A DNA stretch of 64,000 nt. Origin: a bacterium (GTDB taxonomy: Bacteria; Bacillota; Bacilli; Lactobacillales; Streptococcaceae). The translations under genes were made by a program, and so were the position numbers. Location: contig CAJNCP010000004.1 of the NCBI GenBank assembly GCA_905221295.1, forward strand, positions 59,545 to 123,544, in the 5' to 3' direction. Below the pieces are notes generated by a model. It was not told the origin of the DNA. It was given only the letters and a program-made list of their open reading frames with translations, and searched no databases. This document shows, piece after piece, positions 18,698 to 27,131 of the stretch (the first letter of the stretch is position 1; each line of letters starts with the position of its first letter).

Positions 18698-19290
18698 TCT
18701 CTCTTCACCTGTTCATAGCTTTCTTTTCCGTCATTGAGCTTGTCCCAAATCACTACTTGCCCACTTTTGAGAGATTTTTGCACATCGATAATTCGTTGAT
18801 TAGAGGAACCTCGGAACTGGAGCATGAGATTGCGCTTGCTTTTGTCATAACGACCATCGACAAGGATGTCAATCAATGATAAGAGTTCCAGTTTATCTGG
18901 AGTCTCCAGCATCATTTCTTCCCAGGTGTAGCCAGTCCAAGACCAGATGTCTTTGTCTGGCAATTCCTTTCGAATGCGCTTAACGAGAGGTAAGAGGATA
19001 CCTGTATTGAGAAATGGTTCTCCTCCTAGCAAAGTCAAACCTTGAACATAGGGTTGGGCAAGATCTTCCATGATTTGTTCTTCTAATTCTGCCGTATAGG
19101 GAATGCCTGCGTTGAAAGACCAAGTCGCAACATTATAGCATCCCTCGCAGTGAAACATGCAACCTGATACATAGAGAGAGTTTCGCACACCTTCTCCATC
19201 GACAAAGTTAAAAGCCTTGTAATCAATGATTCGCCCTTTACTAAGCTCCTCACTTTTCCATTCACCTGGTTTTGGTGTATTCCATGTCAT
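18694..19290 (-). CDS. nrdG: Anaerobic ribonucleotide reductase activating enzyme (radical SAM)
   Basis: 198 residues. SGCMFHCEGCYN near residue 45 is the CxxxCxxC motif binding the 4Fe-4S cluster, and LTLLGGEPFLN is the SAM-binding GGE motif. It cleaves S-adenosylmethionine to install the glycyl radical on NrdD under anaerobic conditions. It lies 4 bases after the GNAT gene and overlaps the downstream kinase-like gene by ATGA, so the set is one operon with nrdD. Confidence 0.95.
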   Translation of the reverse strand: MTWNTPKPGEWKSEELSKGRIIDYKAFNFVDGEGVRNSLYVSGCMFHCEGCYNVATWSFNAGIPYTAELEEQIMEDLAQPYVQGLTLLGGEPFLNTGILLPLVKRIRKELPDKDIWSWTGYTWEEMMLETPDKLELLSLIDILVDGRYDKSKRNLMLQFRGSSNQRIIDVQKSLKSGQVVIWDKLNDGKESYEQVKRE

Positions 19291-19294
19291 CCTT

Positions 19295-19795
19295 CTACTC
19301 CAAATCTATCCAGTAACGTTCTACGCCATTGCGAACATCCTCAAAGAGTCCGCCATTTGCCACAATCACCGCCCTACTAGCAGGATTTCCCGTACTACAG
19401 GTCACAAGTGCTTTTTTGATGTTCTTTTCCTTAGCAACTTGTAGACCTTGTCGGAGGGATTCTTTGGCATAACCCTTACCTCTTTCAGATGGACGAATGG
19501 AGTAGCCAATATGGCCACCTTCTTCCAATAAGAAGTCATTGAGGCACAAGCGGATATTGAGAAATCCTACGGCTTGTCCATCTTTCGAAAAAGCGACTAA
19601 CTGAATATCAGGCACCCACCCTTCAGGCAAATTAATCCCCATTTCATGATCCTGATTGTTTTTTAACCACTCTTCATACACAAAGTTCTCTGTATCCCAA
19701 AATCCCCCATCATGGGCTGATTGGCTCTTTTCAAACTCTGCCATCATCTCTAAAACTGTTTCTTTATCTGCCAATATCGGTCTACGTAATTCCAT
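19295..19795 (-). CDS. GNAT family N-acetyltransferase
   Basis: 166 residues starting MELRRPILADKETVLEMMAE at 19793-19795, with a GGGAGGTAAGG ribosome-binding site; an upstream in-frame start would add 14 residues and has none. GYSIRPSERGKGYAKESLRQ is motif A (R/Q-x-x-G-x-G/A) for acetyl-CoA binding, and NPASRAVIVANGG is the motif B helix. The substrate is unknown. Its fixed place between nrdD and nrdG is a streptococcal feature, but no link to ribonucleotide reduction is known. Confidence 0.88.
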   Translation of the reverse strand: MELRRPILADKETVLEMMAEFEKSQSAHDGGFWDTENFVYEEWLKNNQDHEMGINLPEGWVPDIQLVAFSKDGQAVGFLNIRLCLNDFLLEEGGHIGYSIRPSERGKGYAKESLRQGLQVAKEKNIKKALVTCSTGNPASRAVIVANGGLFEDVRNGVERYWIDLE

Positions 19796-19839
19796 CCTTA
19801 CCTCCCACCTAAGAGAAAAGCGAGAGCGAACTCTCACTT

Positions 19840-19980
19840 TTATTTTTTCTTGTTCTTGTTTAAAAACTGTTCTCTGAGGTTAAGCAAGCGTTCTTTTTTG
19901 CCTGTTCCACCTTTCGAGTGTTTCTCGTGATAACGGGTCACTTGAGCGCGTCCCTTATCATCTAATTGGTATTTCCCCAT
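19840..19980 (-). CDS. Small basic protein, 46 residues, in the nrd operon
   Basis: MGKYQLDDKGRAQVTRYHEK followed by a lysine-rich tail ending NKNKKK. It lies 11 bases after nrdD and 44 bases before the GNAT gene. An AGAAAGAGACGG stretch upstream serves as a ribosome-binding site. High positive charge suggests nucleic-acid or ribosome binding, but there is no recognised domain. The conserved position in streptococcal nrd operons supports that it is a real gene. Confidence 0.7.
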   Translation of the reverse strand: MGKYQLDDKGRAQVTRYHEKHSKGGTGKKERLLNLREQFLNKNKKK

Positions 19981-19991
19981 TCCGTCTCTTT

Positions 19992-22205
19992 CTAGTTTGT
20001 TACTTTATGTCCAGGTGTCTTAATGGTTGAACCATTCATATGTTTCACACGCGCAGCGATTTCCTTATGGCGCCCGTTGACCATCGGACGCGCTTGAGGA
20101 TTTCCCAGATAACCACACGTACGTTTGACCACGTCTACTGTTTTAGGGTCACTATTGCCACAGTTTGGACAAGCAAATCCTCGCTCAGTTGGTTCAAAAT
20201 CCCCTTCAAAGTCACACTTGTAGCAACGATCAATCGGAGTATTGGTCCCTAGATAGCCGACACGGTCATAGGCATAGTCCCAAACAGCTTCCAGGGCCTT
20301 AGGATTTTGTTGAAGAACTGGATACTCACAATAGTGGATAAAGCCACCTGACGCACCTGCTTCTGGGTAAACTTTCTCAAAGTCTAATTTTTCAAACGGT
20401 GTTGGATTTTTACGAACATCGTAGTGGAAAGAGTTGGTGTAGTATTCCTTGTCCGTGATGTCCGGAATAGAGCCGAACTTTTCTGTATCCAAGCGACAGA
20501 AGCGGTCTGTCAGACTTTCAGACGGTGTGGAGTAGATAGAGAAATGGTAACCATATTGGTCAGACCACTCTTCCACACGACGTTTCATATCGCGAATGAT
20601 TTCCAATGTGAATTCCTTGGCTTCAGGATTGCTTTCCCAGCTATTTCCAAAGAAGACTGTCGCTACCTCGTACAAACCGATGTAGCCCAGCGAAACTGTC
20701 GCACGGCGATTCTTAAAGAGTTGATCTACACTTTCTTCTTTTCCGAGACGGCGACCGAAGGCTCCGTACTGATAAAGGATAGGGGCATTCGCTGGTGTTG
20801 CTTCCTTGGTTCGTTCAACACGGTAAACCAGAGCATCTTCTGCGATATTCATCCGCTCATTGAAGATTTCCCAAAACTTACTCAGATCCCCTTCAGACTC
20901 GAGGGCGATACGAGGCAGATTGACTGTCACAACACCTAGATTCATACGGCCTGAATTGACCTCGACACCATTCTCATCCTTCCAGCCTTGGAGGAAGGAG
21001 CGACAACCCATAGGAACCTTGAAAGAACCAGTCAGTTCGATAATCTTATCATAGGACAAGACATCTGGGTACATCCGCTTGGTTGCACACTCAAGAGCCA
21101 ACTGTTTGATGTCGTAGTTAGGTGAACCTTCCTCTAAGTTGAGTCCTCTTTTTAGCGTAAAGATGAGTTTAGGGAAGATGGCTGTTCGATGTTCTGAACC
21201 AAGACCCTTGATACGAATGGTCAAAATAGCTTTTTGAATTTCACGCTCAAAACGATTGGTTCCCAGACCAAAACCTAGCGAAGTAAAAGGTGTTTGGCCA
21301 TTTGAAGTGAAGAGAGTGTTGATTTCATACTCAAGAGATTGCATAGCATCGTAGATGTCCTTTTGGGTTTTCTTCCAAGCGTAATCTTCCCGTTTTTCAG
21401 GTAAGACCCACTCTTCTGCATCTTTGAGGTGTTTTTGGTAATTCTTCTCCGCATACGGAGCCAAGACTTCATCGATACGGTCAGCTGAGCAACCCCCGTA
21501 CTGGCTAGAAGCAACATTGGCGATGATTTGTGAAATTTGAGCTGTCGCAGTCTGGATAGATTTGGGACTCTCTACCTCTGCATTCCCAATCTTAAAACCA
21601 TTTTCCAGCATGCCTTTAAAATCAATCAAACAGCAGTTGGTCATCGGAGTGTAGGGGCTGTAGTCCAAGTCATGATAGTGGATATCCCCTTTTTGGTGAG
21701 CATTGGCTACGTGCTTAGGAAGCATTTGCAGTCCGATTGATTTCCCAACAATCCCTGCTGTCAAATCACGCTGGGTATTAAAGACATCACTGTCTTTATT
21801 GGCATTTTCATTGACAACTGCCTGATCTTTATTAAGAAGCTTATGAATGCTAAAGTTGATATCTGTCGCTTTTGAGCGCTCAAAATCCCTTTGTGTCCGA
21901 TAAGTGATATACTCCTCAGCCAAGGCATATTCTTTGGCTTCAAGGAGTTCATGCTCTACGACATTTTGAATTTCGTAAATCTTGACACCTTGAGGAAAGC
22001 GGCTGTGAATTTCAGTCACGATTCTTTCAACTAGACCATTTAGGCGTTTTTCTACTAGAGGCGTAACGTCCATAACCTTTTCCGCCGCCTTGTGGAGAGC
22101 CTTGTCAATCTTGTCTACATCAAACACCACACGTCTACCATCTCGTTTTTCAACGAACAAGGTGGGAGCGGTTGCAAGCTTTTCTTCTAATACAATCATA
22201 TCCAT
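19992..22205 (-). CDS. nrdD: Anaerobic ribonucleoside-triphosphate reductase
   Basis: 737 residues (or 735 from the third codon). An N-terminal ATP-cone (residues about 13-105, VEKRDGRRVVFDVDKIDKAL) provides allosteric control. The catalytic barrel has NCCLIDF and SSQYGG motifs. Near the C-terminus CYKC and CPNC bind zinc, and RTCGYLGNP carries the glycyl radical glycine. It reduces NTPs to dNTPs using formate without oxygen. First gene of nrdD-small ORF-GNAT-nrdG-kinase; the promoter overlaps an inverted repeat like NrdR boxes. Confidence 0.97.
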   Translation of the reverse strand: MDMIVLEEKLATAPTLFVEKRDGRRVVFDVDKIDKALHKAAEKVMDVTPLVEKRLNGLVERIVTEIHSRFPQGVKIYEIQNVVEHELLEAKEYALAEEYITYRTQRDFERSKATDINFSIHKLLNKDQAVVNENANKDSDVFNTQRDLTAGIVGKSIGLQMLPKHVANAHQKGDIHYHDLDYSPYTPMTNCCLIDFKGMLENGFKIGNAEVESPKSIQTATAQISQIIANVASSQYGGCSADRIDEVLAPYAEKNYQKHLKDAEEWVLPEKREDYAWKKTQKDIYDAMQSLEYEINTLFTSNGQTPFTSLGFGLGTNRFEREIQKAILTIRIKGLGSEHRTAIFPKLIFTLKRGLNLEEGSPNYDIKQLALECATKRMYPDVLSYDKIIELTGSFKVPMGCRSFLQGWKDENGVEVNSGRMNLGVVTVNLPRIALESEGDLSKFWEIFNERMNIAEDALVYRVERTKEATPANAPILYQYGAFGRRLGKEESVDQLFKNRRATVSLGYIGLYEVATVFFGNSWESNPEAKEFTLEIIRDMKRRVEEWSDQYGYHFSIYSTPSESLTDRFCRLDTEKFGSIPDITDKEYYTNSFHYDVRKNPTPFEKLDFEKVYPEAGASGGFIHYCEYPVLQQNPKALEAVWDYAYDRVGYLGTNTPIDRCYKCDFEGDFEPTERGFACPNCGNSDPKTVDVVKRTCGYLGNPQARPMVNGRHKEIAARVKHMNGSTIKTPGHKVTN

Positions 22206-22235
22206 GCTCTTTTCTAAAATGTTGTTCTATGAAGT

Positions 22236-22263
22236 ATTATACCACTCTAAAAATAAAAATCAA
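22236..22263 (-). promoter_or_regulatory. nrdD promoter
   Basis: Perfect -10 TATAAT at 22236-22241 (minus strand) with -35 TTGATT at 22258-22263, spacing 16. The -35 lies within the left arm of an inverted repeat resembling NrdR boxes, so a repressor bound there would block RNA polymerase. Confidence 0.7.
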
Positions 22264-22315
22264 TATCTTGTGTTAAAAATCCTAAAAATTTTAAAATTCC
22301 ACAAGATATTGATTT
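22257..22315 (-). promoter_or_regulatory. Inverted repeat: two NrdR-like boxes that also form a terminator
   Basis: AAATCAATATCTTGTG (22257-22272) and its exact reverse complement CACAAGATATTGATTT (22300-22315) are separated by 27 bases. Each arm resembles the NrdR box (ACAATATNTTGTG-like), expected in front of nrd genes, and arm centres are 39 bases apart. On RNA of the upstream membrane-protein gene they form a 16-bp stem followed by Ts, which should terminate that transcript. One sequence may thus serve two roles. Confidence 0.65.
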
Positions 22316-22319
22316 TTTG

Positions 22320-23837
22320 TTATTTGGATTTATAAAGTTTGAACTCGCTAGTATCTGTCTGAACAAGCTCATAGTTTTCACTGAGCCAGCTCTCTACATC
22401 TGACCACAAGGCAACTTTTTGATTGACCACAATCATCTTCGGTTGATTCTCTTTCAGGTCATTCATCAGTTTGGTTTTATTTTCATCGCTTGCAGTATAG
22501 AGTGTTGGAGTTGATAGAGAAGTTGGCGCCAAGCGTTCACTTGCACGGTAGAAATCAGGACGATCATCCCAAGCATAGACACGATCCTCAGAACTCGTTT
22601 GTTGTTTGACCACGCTAGCAAGACGGTCTCTCTCCTGATAAGTCGCTGGGTGCGAAAGGTAGCGACTCACAATAGGAAGAACTATGAGATAGGCAAGGGC
22701 AATCAGTAGTAGATAGAAATTTCCTTTAAAGAAAGAAGTTTGTTTCTCACGTCTTCTTCTACGACGACTCCCTCCCTCAGAAACATCTTCCTTGATTCCT
22801 GTCAGAAGGAGCAGGACCAAGAAGGGAATTAGCACCACAAGACGAGTACCATTGATAGGTTCTTTGGAGAGAACCAAGATTCCCAAAGAAACCAATAATC
22901 CCAAGCTAGCAGCAATTGAGAGGGCATATTGCTTGGCTGGTTTTGACTGGAATAAACCAGTAAAGAGCAAACTAAGGGAACCCAGCCCCACTGCAAGCAA
23001 ACCATAGAAGGCTACGTTTTCAAGTAAATGCGAATTTGAAAAAAGGCTAAGAGTATTTACTGGATATAAGGTCTGGCTAATAGCATCCCCAAAACTTCCT
23101 GTCCATACTGTATAGTAGCCCAAAGGATAGAATAAGAGTGAGAATCCTAAGGCTGACGCAAAGAACTGATATAACCCGTGAACAAAGCGACCTTTGCCTA
23201 GATTAAAACCAATGATGCCTAGAGCCAGTACAGCCGCAAACAAGGTTGTAGGAAGCGGTGCAAGGAAGAAAGCGAGAGCAAGGCTCATCCCCACTCTTAC
23301 AAATCCTTTGTCGTCATTTGGATAAGCTAAATAGTTCGTAACAATGCTCAATGAATAAAATAGGAAAGGCAAGGCTACTAAGAGAGCATAGCCACCACCA
23401 AAAGCGAGTCCCGCTACAAGCAAGTATAAAATAAAGACAACTCGCTTCGCTTCATTTTCTTGGCCGACAAGAGTATCCGCAGCCTTAAAAAGAAAAACAC
23501 CTGCTCCAAACAGGGCCAACCACTCAACCAAAGCAAGCAGAATACTTCCTAGGGAAAGATAGGTTAGCAAGTAATAGAGCAATCCATTCGTTCCAAAGTA
23601 ATCTGTATACATTTGACCATTTTGATGCAAGGCCCAACCGGTATAGAGATCCTGAGTTTGTTGCGGACTGACTAAACCAAAAATAAAAGGCAGGACAACC
23701 GAAATGGCTGTAGCCACTAAACTCCAAAGCATGATACTAAAAAAGGGAATGGGCGCTCCTTCTCTCTTTTCTGATGCTGACCAGTCTTGGTAATGAGATT
23801 CTTCTTGTTTCTCATCTATTTCCCCGTATACGTTCAT
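22320..23837 (-). CDS. Large membrane protein, GT-C glycosyltransferase-like, in ComX-box operon
   Basis: 505 residues. A short acidic cytoplasmic N-terminus is followed by about ten hydrophobic segments, with YTDYFGTNGLLYYLL after the first segment, like the acidic loop of ArnT/PMT-type GT-C transferases. A basic loop GGSRRRRRREKQ precedes the last segment, and the final 110 residues (about 395-505; YAWDDRPDFYRASERLAPTS) should face outside. It starts 35 bases after the 47-residue ORF behind a ComX box, so it should be a late competence gene; from memory, pneumococcal orthologues in this place respond to competence. Substrate and role in transformation are unknown. Confidence 0.7.
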   Translation of the reverse strand: MNVYGEIDEKQEESHYQDWSASEKREGAPIPFFSIMLWSLVATAISVVLPFIFGLVSPQQTQDLYTGWALHQNGQMYTDYFGTNGLLYYLLTYLSLGSILLALVEWLALFGAGVFLFKAADTLVGQENEAKRVVFILYLLVAGLAFGGGYALLVALPFLFYSLSIVTNYLAYPNDDKGFVRVGMSLALAFFLAPLPTTLFAAVLALGIIGFNLGKGRFVHGLYQFFASALGFSLLFYPLGYYTVWTGSFGDAISQTLYPVNTLSLFSNSHLLENVAFYGLLAVGLGSLSLLFTGLFQSKPAKQYALSIAASLGLLVSLGILVLSKEPINGTRLVVLIPFLVLLLLTGIKEDVSEGGSRRRRRREKQTSFFKGNFYLLLIALAYLIVLPIVSRYLSHPATYQERDRLASVVKQQTSSEDRVYAWDDRPDFYRASERLAPTSLSTPTLYTASDENKTKLMNDLKENQPKMIVVNQKVALWSDVESWLSENYELVQTDTSEFKLYKSK

Positions 23838-23872
23838 TCAATTTCTCCTCTAAGTTTATCTGTTTTAGTATA

Positions 23873-24016
23873 TCAAAATCTTACAGGAATGTCAGCTTGG
23901 GATTGATATTTGCTGAATTTCTTATCCAATATCGCAAAGCGTTCGATTTCACGAAAACGGTGAAACCTACTAGTTTTAAACTCTTTAATAAAATCTTCAT
24001 CTTCTAGATTGAGCAT
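23873..24016 (-). CDS. 47-residue protein, first gene of ComX-box operon (Ccs4-like)
   Basis: MLNLEDEDFIKEFKTSRFHR, then a mixed-charge segment ending QSQADIPVRF. Strong AAAGGAGAAAACC ribosome-binding site 6 bases from the ATG at 24014-24016, and a perfect ComX box 21 bases upstream. No signal peptide or membrane segment. The position matches the small competence-induced gene named ccs4 in pneumococcal genomes (from memory). Role unknown. Confidence 0.75.
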   Translation of the reverse strand: MLNLEDEDFIKEFKTSRFHRFREIERFAILDKKFSKYQSQADIPVRF

Positions 24017-24036
24017 GGTTTTCTCCTTTACTTATC

Positions 24037-24044
24037 TATTCGTA
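24037..24044 (-). promoter_or_regulatory. ComX (SigX) box
   Basis: TACGAATA on the minus strand, an exact match to the cin/com box that replaces the -10 of late competence genes, 21 bases upstream of the 47-residue ORF and directly after a terminator. The upstream stretch is T-rich. Expression is expected only during competence. Confidence 0.9.
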
Positions 24045-24045
24045 A

Positions 24046-24081
24046 GAAGAAAAAATAAGATCCAGCCTTGGGCTAGATCTT
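24046..24081 (-). terminator. Terminator of cls
   Basis: AAGATCTAGCC, 3-base loop, GGCTGGATCTT (24057-24081), followed by ATTTTTTCTTCT on the minus strand. It insulates the ComX-dependent promoter immediately downstream from read-through of the cardiolipin synthase gene. Confidence 0.85.
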
Positions 24082-24090
24082 GGTGGATAG

Positions 24091-25623
24091 TTAGAGCATG
24101 GGCGCAAACAACTGGACAATTTCCTTGATCAGGCTTTGATACCAGCTGGTTTTGATGGTGTGAGGATAGATTTCTTGAGAAACTTTAAAAATCTCTTCGA
24201 AGTCACTTTCAATATCTAAAATAGATTGTGTTCTATAAAGCAAAACGGCATTCTCATAGTGGTGGAGCAAGCTACGATAGTCAAAATTGATGGTTCCCAC
24301 TGTTGCTGCTTCTCCATCGACCAGCATTTGCTTGCTATGAAGAAATCCGGGACTGTACTCATAAATACGAACTCCCGCAGATAGCAAGTCAGAATAGGCT
24401 CCGCGAGTAACCAATTGGATGACCTTCTTATCTGGGATACAAGGCGTCACAATTCGCACATCTACCCCTCTCAATGCTGCATTTTTGATACTTTCGGTGA
24501 GATCATAGTCCGCAATCAGATAGGGAGTCGTGATATAGACATAGTCTGTAGCTTGATTGATAAGGTTTTGATAGACCGTTTTCCCAACCTGAGATTGGTA
24601 AATAGGTTTAGGTCCACTACTATAGGGAATACAGAGCCCCATCCCATCTCTAGGTTGATTTTCGAGATGGTATTGGTCAAAGTCACTAATTTCCCCACGG
24701 TTGATATACCAGGTGGACAAAAAGAGTCTGGTAAAAGCCTTTACTGCTGGACCATCCAACCGAATACCGCTATCCTTCCAGTAACCAAAGCGTTCGATAT
24801 GATTGATATACTCGTCTGCCAGATTGACACCACCTGTATAGGCAATTTGACCATCGATAACCATGATTTTACGGTGATCACGGTTGTTATAAGCAACGGT
24901 CAAGCGTGGAATCACCTTGTTAAATTTGTGGGCTTCAATCCCTCGGCTACGAAGCTGGATGGTATAATCCCCAGGCAAGGTTGCCATACATCCAATATCG
25001 TCGTAGAGAAGCTTAACTTCCACTCCTTGAGCGGCCTTTTCTTCCAAAATCTCTAAAATACTGTTCCACATCAAGCCTTCTTCGATGATATAGTATTCAA
25101 GAAAGATAAATTTCTCCGCTTTCCTGAGATCCTCTAGCATCTGGTGCCACATACTTTCACCAGAGGCAAAAAATTGTGTATCCGTTCGATCATAGACATC
25201 TGCATTCGTATCCATACTGAGGAGAGATTTGATGACGCCATAAGCAGACTTATCCTCTTCCTTTAACTCCAAACGGAGGGCTCTGCTATTATCCTCTCGG
25301 TCAACCATTGATTGGAGTTGTTTCAACTGCTTGATTTCTTTTTTAGATAGATGGCGTTCTCCAAACATAATATAGAGCAATGGCCCAAACACTGGAACAA
25401 AGGCTACTAACAGCCATGTTACCTTGCTCTCAGGATTCATAGAACGATTAACAATCGATACAATGGTCGCCATACTCATCAAAATAACTAGAATAATCCA
25501 GAGAATCGGAGCCATCTGCCCTAGATAGAGAAATAAACCAAAGATGATAAACAACTCCGCCAACATGATGGTAAAACTAAAGCCATACTTGGACATGAGT
25601 AGCTGCATTTTTCTAGCTGTCAT
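24091..25623 (-). CDS. cls: Cardiolipin synthase
   Basis: 510 residues. Two or three N-terminal hydrophobic segments (PLDNc domain), then two phospholipase D HKD motifs: HRKIMVIDGQIAYTGGVNLA (about residue 240) and HSKQMLVDGEAATVGTINFD (about residue 425). It joins two phosphatidylglycerol molecules into cardiolipin at the membrane. Typical Firmicute length. It is monocistronic, with its own promoter and terminator. Confidence 0.95.
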   Translation of the reverse strand: MTARKMQLLMSKYGFSFTIMLAELFIIFGLFLYLGQMAPILWIILVILMSMATIVSIVNRSMNPESKVTWLLVAFVPVFGPLLYIMFGERHLSKKEIKQLKQLQSMVDREDNSRALRLELKEEDKSAYGVIKSLLSMDTNADVYDRTDTQFFASGESMWHQMLEDLRKAEKFIFLEYYIIEEGLMWNSILEILEEKAAQGVEVKLLYDDIGCMATLPGDYTIQLRSRGIEAHKFNKVIPRLTVAYNNRDHRKIMVIDGQIAYTGGVNLADEYINHIERFGYWKDSGIRLDGPAVKAFTRLFLSTWYINRGEISDFDQYHLENQPRDGMGLCIPYSSGPKPIYQSQVGKTVYQNLINQATDYVYITTPYLIADYDLTESIKNAALRGVDVRIVTPCIPDKKVIQLVTRGAYSDLLSAGVRIYEYSPGFLHSKQMLVDGEAATVGTINFDYRSLLHHYENAVLLYRTQSILDIESDFEEIFKVSQEIYPHTIKTSWYQSLIKEIVQLFAPML

Positions 25624-25681
25624 ACATCCCCTTCCTTTTCTAACATTCTCCCTCGTCGCTTGATAAACTAATCTTTCTACT

Positions 25682-25711
25682 AGTATACCTCAGTTCAGGG
25701 GTAGATAGCAA
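25682..25711 (-). promoter_or_regulatory. cls promoter
   Basis: Minus strand -35 TTGCTA (25706-25711), 18-base spacer, -10 TATACT (25682-25687), about 60 bases before the cls ATG. Confidence 0.65.
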
Positions 25712-25787
25712 CCTTTTACTCTTGATACAGCAAACTAATTTTAGATGCAAATAATTATATAGCTACAATTCCCTTCCCCACATAATG

Positions 25788-25818
25788 CCAAAAAGAACTA
25801 CCATAATGATAGTTCTTT
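25788..25818 (-). terminator. Terminator of the iron alcohol dehydrogenase gene
   Basis: AAAGAACTA, 9-base loop, TAGTTCTTT (25792-25818), then TTTTTGGC on the minus strand, 30 bases after the stop codon at 25849. Confidence 0.85.
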
Positions 25819-25848
25819 CCAGCATTATTAAATTTTTTCCTTTAGAAA

Positions 25849-27000
25849 TTAGAACAATTCTTTATAGAAAGCAATGGTTTCTTCCAAGGTTGGCATAAAT
25901 GGATTTCCAGGTGCACAGGCATCAATCAAGGCATTCTTAGAAAGGTAGTCAAAGTCAAAGTCTTTTTCTTGGATACCGAGTTCAGTGAGTTTCTTCGGAA
26001 TGCCTACTGTTTCAGACAGTTTCTCAATTTCAGCGATAGCGTAGGCAGCACATTCTTGGTCTGTTTTCCCTTCCACATGAAGTCCCAAGGCCTTGGCTAC
26101 ATTGCGGAAAGCTTCTGGTACACGTTTGGCATTTTCACGTTCTACAACTGGGAGAAGCATGGCACAGCAGACACCATGTGGCAAGTTATATACCGCACCG
26201 AGTTGGTGAGCCATAGAATGAACATATCCCAAACCAGCATTGTTAAAGCTCATACCACCGAGGAAGATGGCATTGACCATCGCCTCACGCACTTCAATAT
26301 CTTGGCCATTTGCCACAGCACGAGGAAGGTACTCCTTGATGAGCTCAATGGCTCCGATAGAGAGTTTCTTGGTCACATTATAAGCACCTGGTGTTACCAA
26401 GGCCTCGACAGCGTGGGTAAGAGCATCCATACCTGTCGCCGCTGTCAATCCTTTCGGTTTTGAAAGCATGAGTTCTGGATCATTGACAGAGATAAGGGCT
26501 AGGCTGTTCTTATCAACCATTACCATCTTGACCTTGCGTTCTTCGTCAGTAATGACATAGTTAATCGTAATTTCTGCAGAAGTTCCAGCTGTTGTATTGA
26601 TCGCAACCACTGGCAACCCTTTTTTAGCAGACTTGTGGAGACCTTCGTAGTCCTGTGGTTTTCCACCATTTGTAGCGATGATAGAGATACAACTAGCCGC
26701 ATCCTGAGGAGATCCTCCTCCAAGACTGATGATGAAGTCACAACTATGCTCTTTCAGGGCAGCCACTCCGTCTGTGACGTTCTTGCAAGTCGGATTTGGC
26801 TCAACATCGCTAAAGATCACATATTCGATCCCTTCAGCATCTAATGGTTTTAGAACCTTAGGTAAAATATTGCTGCCCTCGATGAACTTGTCTGTCACCA
26901 AAAGGGCCTTCTTATACCCCAGTTCCTTGATATACGGACCTACTTCATTTACAACACCTTTACCGATAAGGTTAACTGATGGAACGTAAAATGTAGCCAT
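25849..27000 (-). CDS. Iron-containing alcohol dehydrogenase
   Basis: 383 residues. N-terminal dinucleotide domain with ISLGGGSPQDAAS (GGGS binding NAD(P)), and the C-terminal helical iron domain with GLGYVHSMAHQLGAVYNLPHG, the family signature whose histidines bind Fe(II). Closest in style to 1,3-propanediol dehydrogenase/lactaldehyde reductase (YiaY, FucO, DhaT). It reduces an aldehyde or ketone with NADH; the exact substrate cannot be told. The gene is monocistronic with a cre upstream, and sits between two genes that are neighbours in pneumococcus, so it is a lineage-specific insertion or a loss elsewhere. Confidence 0.92.
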   Translation of the reverse strand: MATFYVPSVNLIGKGVVNEVGPYIKELGYKKALLVTDKFIEGSNILPKVLKPLDAEGIEYVIFSDVEPNPTCKNVTDGVAALKEHSCDFIISLGGGSPQDAASCISIIATNGGKPQDYEGLHKSAKKGLPVVAINTTAGTSAEITINYVITDEERKVKMVMVDKNSLALISVNDPELMLSKPKGLTAATGMDALTHAVEALVTPGAYNVTKKLSIGAIELIKEYLPRAVANGQDIEVREAMVNAIFLGGMSFNNAGLGYVHSMAHQLGAVYNLPHGVCCAMLLPVVERENAKRVPEAFRNVAKALGLHVEGKTDQECAAYAIAEIEKLSETVGIPKKLTELGIQEKDFDFDYLSKNALIDACAPGNPFMPTLEETIAFYKELF

Positions 27001-27045
27001 ATGCTTTTCCTCCTGCGCCTCTGCGCTATTTGATTATTTACCATA

Positions 27046-27093
27046 AGTATACGACCTTATAAGAAGTTTTACAAATATTTGTAAGCGCTTTAA
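27046..27093 (-). promoter_or_regulatory. Promoter and CcpA site (cre) of the alcohol dehydrogenase
   Basis: Minus strand -35 TTGTAA (27069-27074), 17 bases, -10 TATACT (27046-27051). Immediately upstream, TTAAAGCGCTTACA (27080-27093) matches the cre consensus TGWAANCGNTNWCA at 13 of 14 positions. A cre just above the -35 can mediate activation or repression by CcpA; the direction is not decided by sequence. Confidence 0.75.
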
Positions 27094-27131
27094 GTAAAAA
27101 AACGGTAAAGAACCACTGGTCACGTTTTTAA

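Noticed and set aside
24415..25056. Plus-strand ORF of 213 codons opposite cls
   Set aside because: Antisense to the second half of cls, which has both HKD motifs in frame; no independent support.
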